The notes under the pieces: generated by a model | What the model was told of the DNA's origin: nothing | The model's input: only the letters and a program-made list of their open reading frames with translations | Database searches by the model: none | Shown here: one piece after another, positions 61,601-64,000 of the stretch | Numbering within the stretch: position 1 is the first letter of the stretch | Layout: every line of letters begins with the position of its first letter | Position numbers and translations under genes: made by a program | Assembly: GCA_021397835.1 (NCBI GenBank) | Contig: JAJFZO010000609.1 | Coordinates: forward strand, 6,884,001-6,948,000 | DNA length: 64,000 nucleotides | Source: Moringa oleifera | Taxonomy: Eukaryota > Streptophyta > Magnoliopsida > Brassicales > Moringaceae | Direction of reading: 5' to 3'

Positions 61601-63700
61601 TGAAAAGTTTGTTGTTTTACTGAATTTAACTTTTGCAATGATCATTGCAAAGAATAACAGTTGCTTATAACATCAAGGACTTTTGCCCAATCGCTTGATA
61701 AGGTTCTTACTAATGTATTATCACTTGATAAAATGGTTAGTATTAATCAAAACACCTTTTCGAAAGGAAGATAGGTCTTGATGCGACCTTCATAAGCAAC
61801 GAGATAATGGATAATAATTTGAGATCAAGAGAAAAAGGGATTATTTGTGAACTAGATAAAGTTTATAATCATGTGGCAAAGCGATTTGTGGCTTATATAT
61901 TGAGGAGGGCGGAGTCTGAGGAGAAATGGTATTAGTGGATAATGAGATGCATAACTATTCCATCTTTCCAATTTTAATGGATTGGAGAAACAAAGGACTA
62001 CACAGTTCGGCAAACGCTTCCAAAGGTTTGAGGCATGGAGATACTTTGTCTCCTCTTCTCTTCATTCTTGTCATGGAGGCTCTCATTTGCATGATGAGTG
62101 CAACTCTGCAAGAACATTTTGTTAAGGTGTTCAAGGTGGAAAGGAAGGGAAAGAGATGGTGACATCACATTTACTCTGTGCAAAAAACAGTATTTCGTTT
62201 TGTGGGGCAAAAGAAGAGCACGTGGTGAATATGAGATGTGTTATTTTGTGCTTTGAGGCAATCACAAGTTTGAGAGTAAACTTCGAAAAGAGTGAGTTGA
62301 TTCAATTAGAGGTTGAAATGGATGGGCAACACCTTGCAAGGATCTTATAAGCTGCAAGCTAGGGGACCAGGGTTACCTTTGGAGTGAAGAATAACGAGAA
62401 AGTAATATGGAATAAAGTGATAGAGAGAGTTGAAAGGAAACTAGCATAGGGAAAGAGGGGGTCTTTCTTTAAAGGGGGAGATTAACATTGATAAAAAGCA
62501 TATTATCTAGTACACCAGTTTACTTTATGTCCCTTTTTCCCAATCCTTAAGAATGTGACACCAAGGCTAGAGCAGTTACGTTGGAATTTTTATGAGATGG
62601 CAAAGACACTAATAAATATCATCATGTAAGTTGGGAGGTAGTTCAAAAACTAATAAAGGCAAGTCGATTAAGAATTAACCAATTTGGTCTTTCAACAAGG
62701 CACTTGGAAAAATAAATATAAAGGTTTATGAGAGGGAAGGATAGTTTGTGAAGAAGAGTGGTGGAGAGTAGATAGACGGTGGAAGGAAGGAGTTAGATGA
62801 TGGCGTTAGGAAGAGGCAGTTATGGCACAAGAGTTTTGAGAACTATTACAAAAAAGTGGGCTGAGTTTAGACCATAGATGAGATTCAGAGTGGGATGTGG
62901 ACATTATATCAGTTTTTGGAATGATATATAGTATGGAGTGAGCTCAATAATGGAAGGGTTTCTATCTATCTGTAACTTGGCTTCTTAAAAACAAGCTTAG
63001 GTTACTGATTACATGACAATACAAAATTGTGACATCACTTAGGATGGGGAATTCCAAAGAGATATGCAAGATTGAGAGGTAAGCACAGTGCAGTGTTTTT
63101 GTGGAAAAAAAATACTCATAAAATGAACAGGGCTAAAATGGACAAAGTTTCTTAGAGAGGTGATAACATTAAGTTGTTTATAATGAAGGATTACTGTAGA
63201 ATAAAACCATTAAAAATAGTCAAGAGCAAAGAAAGTCGAGTCTACTGCCATGAAAGGTAATATGGAAGGCCAAAAGTGTTCCCTAAGGTGGTTTTTCTAT
63301 GCAAGGGAAGGTACAAGTGTAAATGCGCGAGGTGGATATGGGATACCGTTTTGGCTTTGATGGGTTATAGCTAGGTGGTGGTTGGGTCGGTAGTAGTTGA
63401 GGTTTGCGCTTAGGGAGACTGCACATGGCTACAAAATTATATGTTTTGTTTTTTTAGCTAGTACACAATGAGAGAAATGGAAGAGCTTTTGAGGGAGGAT
63501 AACTCTTCTTTTATTGTTTAGAGATCGATGAGAATATTGGGAGTTTGGGTTAAAAGAGTGAATATTACAAGTGAAGAAGACCGAGTAAAATTCATTGAAT
63601 TCCTTATCTCTAAATAGCTTTCTTATACTTGTAAATGGGAGGTACCCTTGGGTGTCATTATAGTATTATACAAACATAAGTGTTTCTATAAATATATATG
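58650..63700 (+). mobile_element. Long L1-type LINE, heavily decayed, opposite orientation
   Basis: The + strand shows an ORF1-like start (EGHNGLMWWHKIR near 58730), endonuclease (VDIICLHETKMKEM near 60255), reverse transcriptase (GIICELDKVYNHV near 61840; GLRHGDTLSPLLF at 62028) and the family 3' end (CTTGTAAATGGGAGGTACCC near 63630), which matches the tail of the LINE at 44255-46336. Stops occur throughout. No long poly(A) remains. Its 5' end faces the 5' end of the other LINE across about 450 bp. Confidence 0.85.
60163..62350 (+). pseudogene. LINE ORF2 fragments (endonuclease, reverse transcriptase)
   Basis: Endonuclease start NVKGLNNIEK (60170) with a short internal duplication of the AACATAGAAAAA word, then IICLHETK. 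Between 60500 and 61800 only weak traces are visible. The reverse transcriptase resumes at 61830-62160 with LDKVYNHVAKRFVAYILRR, ASKGLRHGDTLSP and VMEALICMMSAT. The segment 62156-62350 carries SLRVNFEKSELI. No open frame exceeds about 80 codons. Confidence 0.8.
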
Positions 63701-64000
63701 TATATATGATTATAATGCTCTACATGTTATTTTAAAGGGTCATTATCCCTGGTGTACCAATTAACATAATCGATTGAGACAAAAAAAATGTTCATTCCTA
63801 ACATTCGTATAAGAAGAATGTGGGGCTAACAGCCAAAAAACAATTCTGCCAAAGTAAGTAAACATTTCCTTAATTAAACAAATAGAAAGTAAAAATCATA
63901 AGAAACATGAACCTTAGTGCACACTCCAAAAATAACATTGTTATGAATTGAAGATAATGATATAGAAAATGGTAATAACAAAAGAATGTACGCAAAGAAT
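63701..64000. other. Right edge, non-coding
   Basis: AT-rich flank after the LINE 3' end. No exon of the TASH3 N-terminus seen. Confidence 0.5.

Noticed and set aside
1..64000. tRNA genes, rRNA, CRISPR arrays
   Set aside because: No cloverleaf with a GGTTCGAATCC-type T-arm and no regular spacer array was seen. A covariance-model scan would settle the tRNA question.

Overview
The window looks like plant nuclear DNA, most likely from a eudicot. It has intron-containing genes with GT/AG junctions, long AT-rich intergenic stretches, Ty1/copia and Ty3/gypsy LTR retrotransposons, L1-type LINEs, and plant-specific gene families (CYP716, TPS-b, oxidosqualene cyclase, TPLATE-complex SH3 subunit). The species cannot be fixed from the sequence alone. 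No bacterial, organellar or CRISPR features were seen. || Layout. 1-7743: a broken oxidosqualene cyclase (triterpene synthase) gene on the + strand. Its 5' end is outside the window, its centre is deleted, and one intron was split by an old copia element (2344-7035, flanked by ATACT). 8560-10070: an AT-rich stretch that resembles a decayed gypsy LTR. 10775-11840: a broken TPS-b (monoterpene-type) synthase on the - strand. 12230-12827: short coding-like pieces I could not identify. 15500-16990: a truncated second copia element (-). 17325-17740: a degenerate tandem repeat. About 18262-27700: a decayed Tat-type gypsy element (+) with a probable long 5' LTR and a clear primer-binding site. 27700-34830: AT-rich intergenic DNA with a diverged direct duplication (31004-31400 / 31882-32452). 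34910-37288: an intact three-exon CYP716A cytochrome P450 (+). 39468-52154: twenty exons of an SH3-domain protein matching plant TASH3 (-); its N-terminal exons lie beyond the right edge or are missing. 53146-63700: two long, decayed L1 LINEs lying head to head, apparently inside a very long TASH3 intron. A third LINE piece (44255-46336) lies in another TASH3 intron. || How the genes relate. Only CYP716A and TASH3 look functional. CYP716A enzymes oxidise triterpene scaffolds, classically C-28 of beta-amyrin-type products, and oxidosqualene cyclases make those scaffolds. The dead cyclase about 27 kb upstream on the same strand, with a dead terpene synthase between them, suggests that the CYP716A may be the survivor of a former terpenoid gene neighbourhood. 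That is inference. TASH3 is a housekeeping endocytosis gene, unrelated in function, whose introns have collected LINEs.
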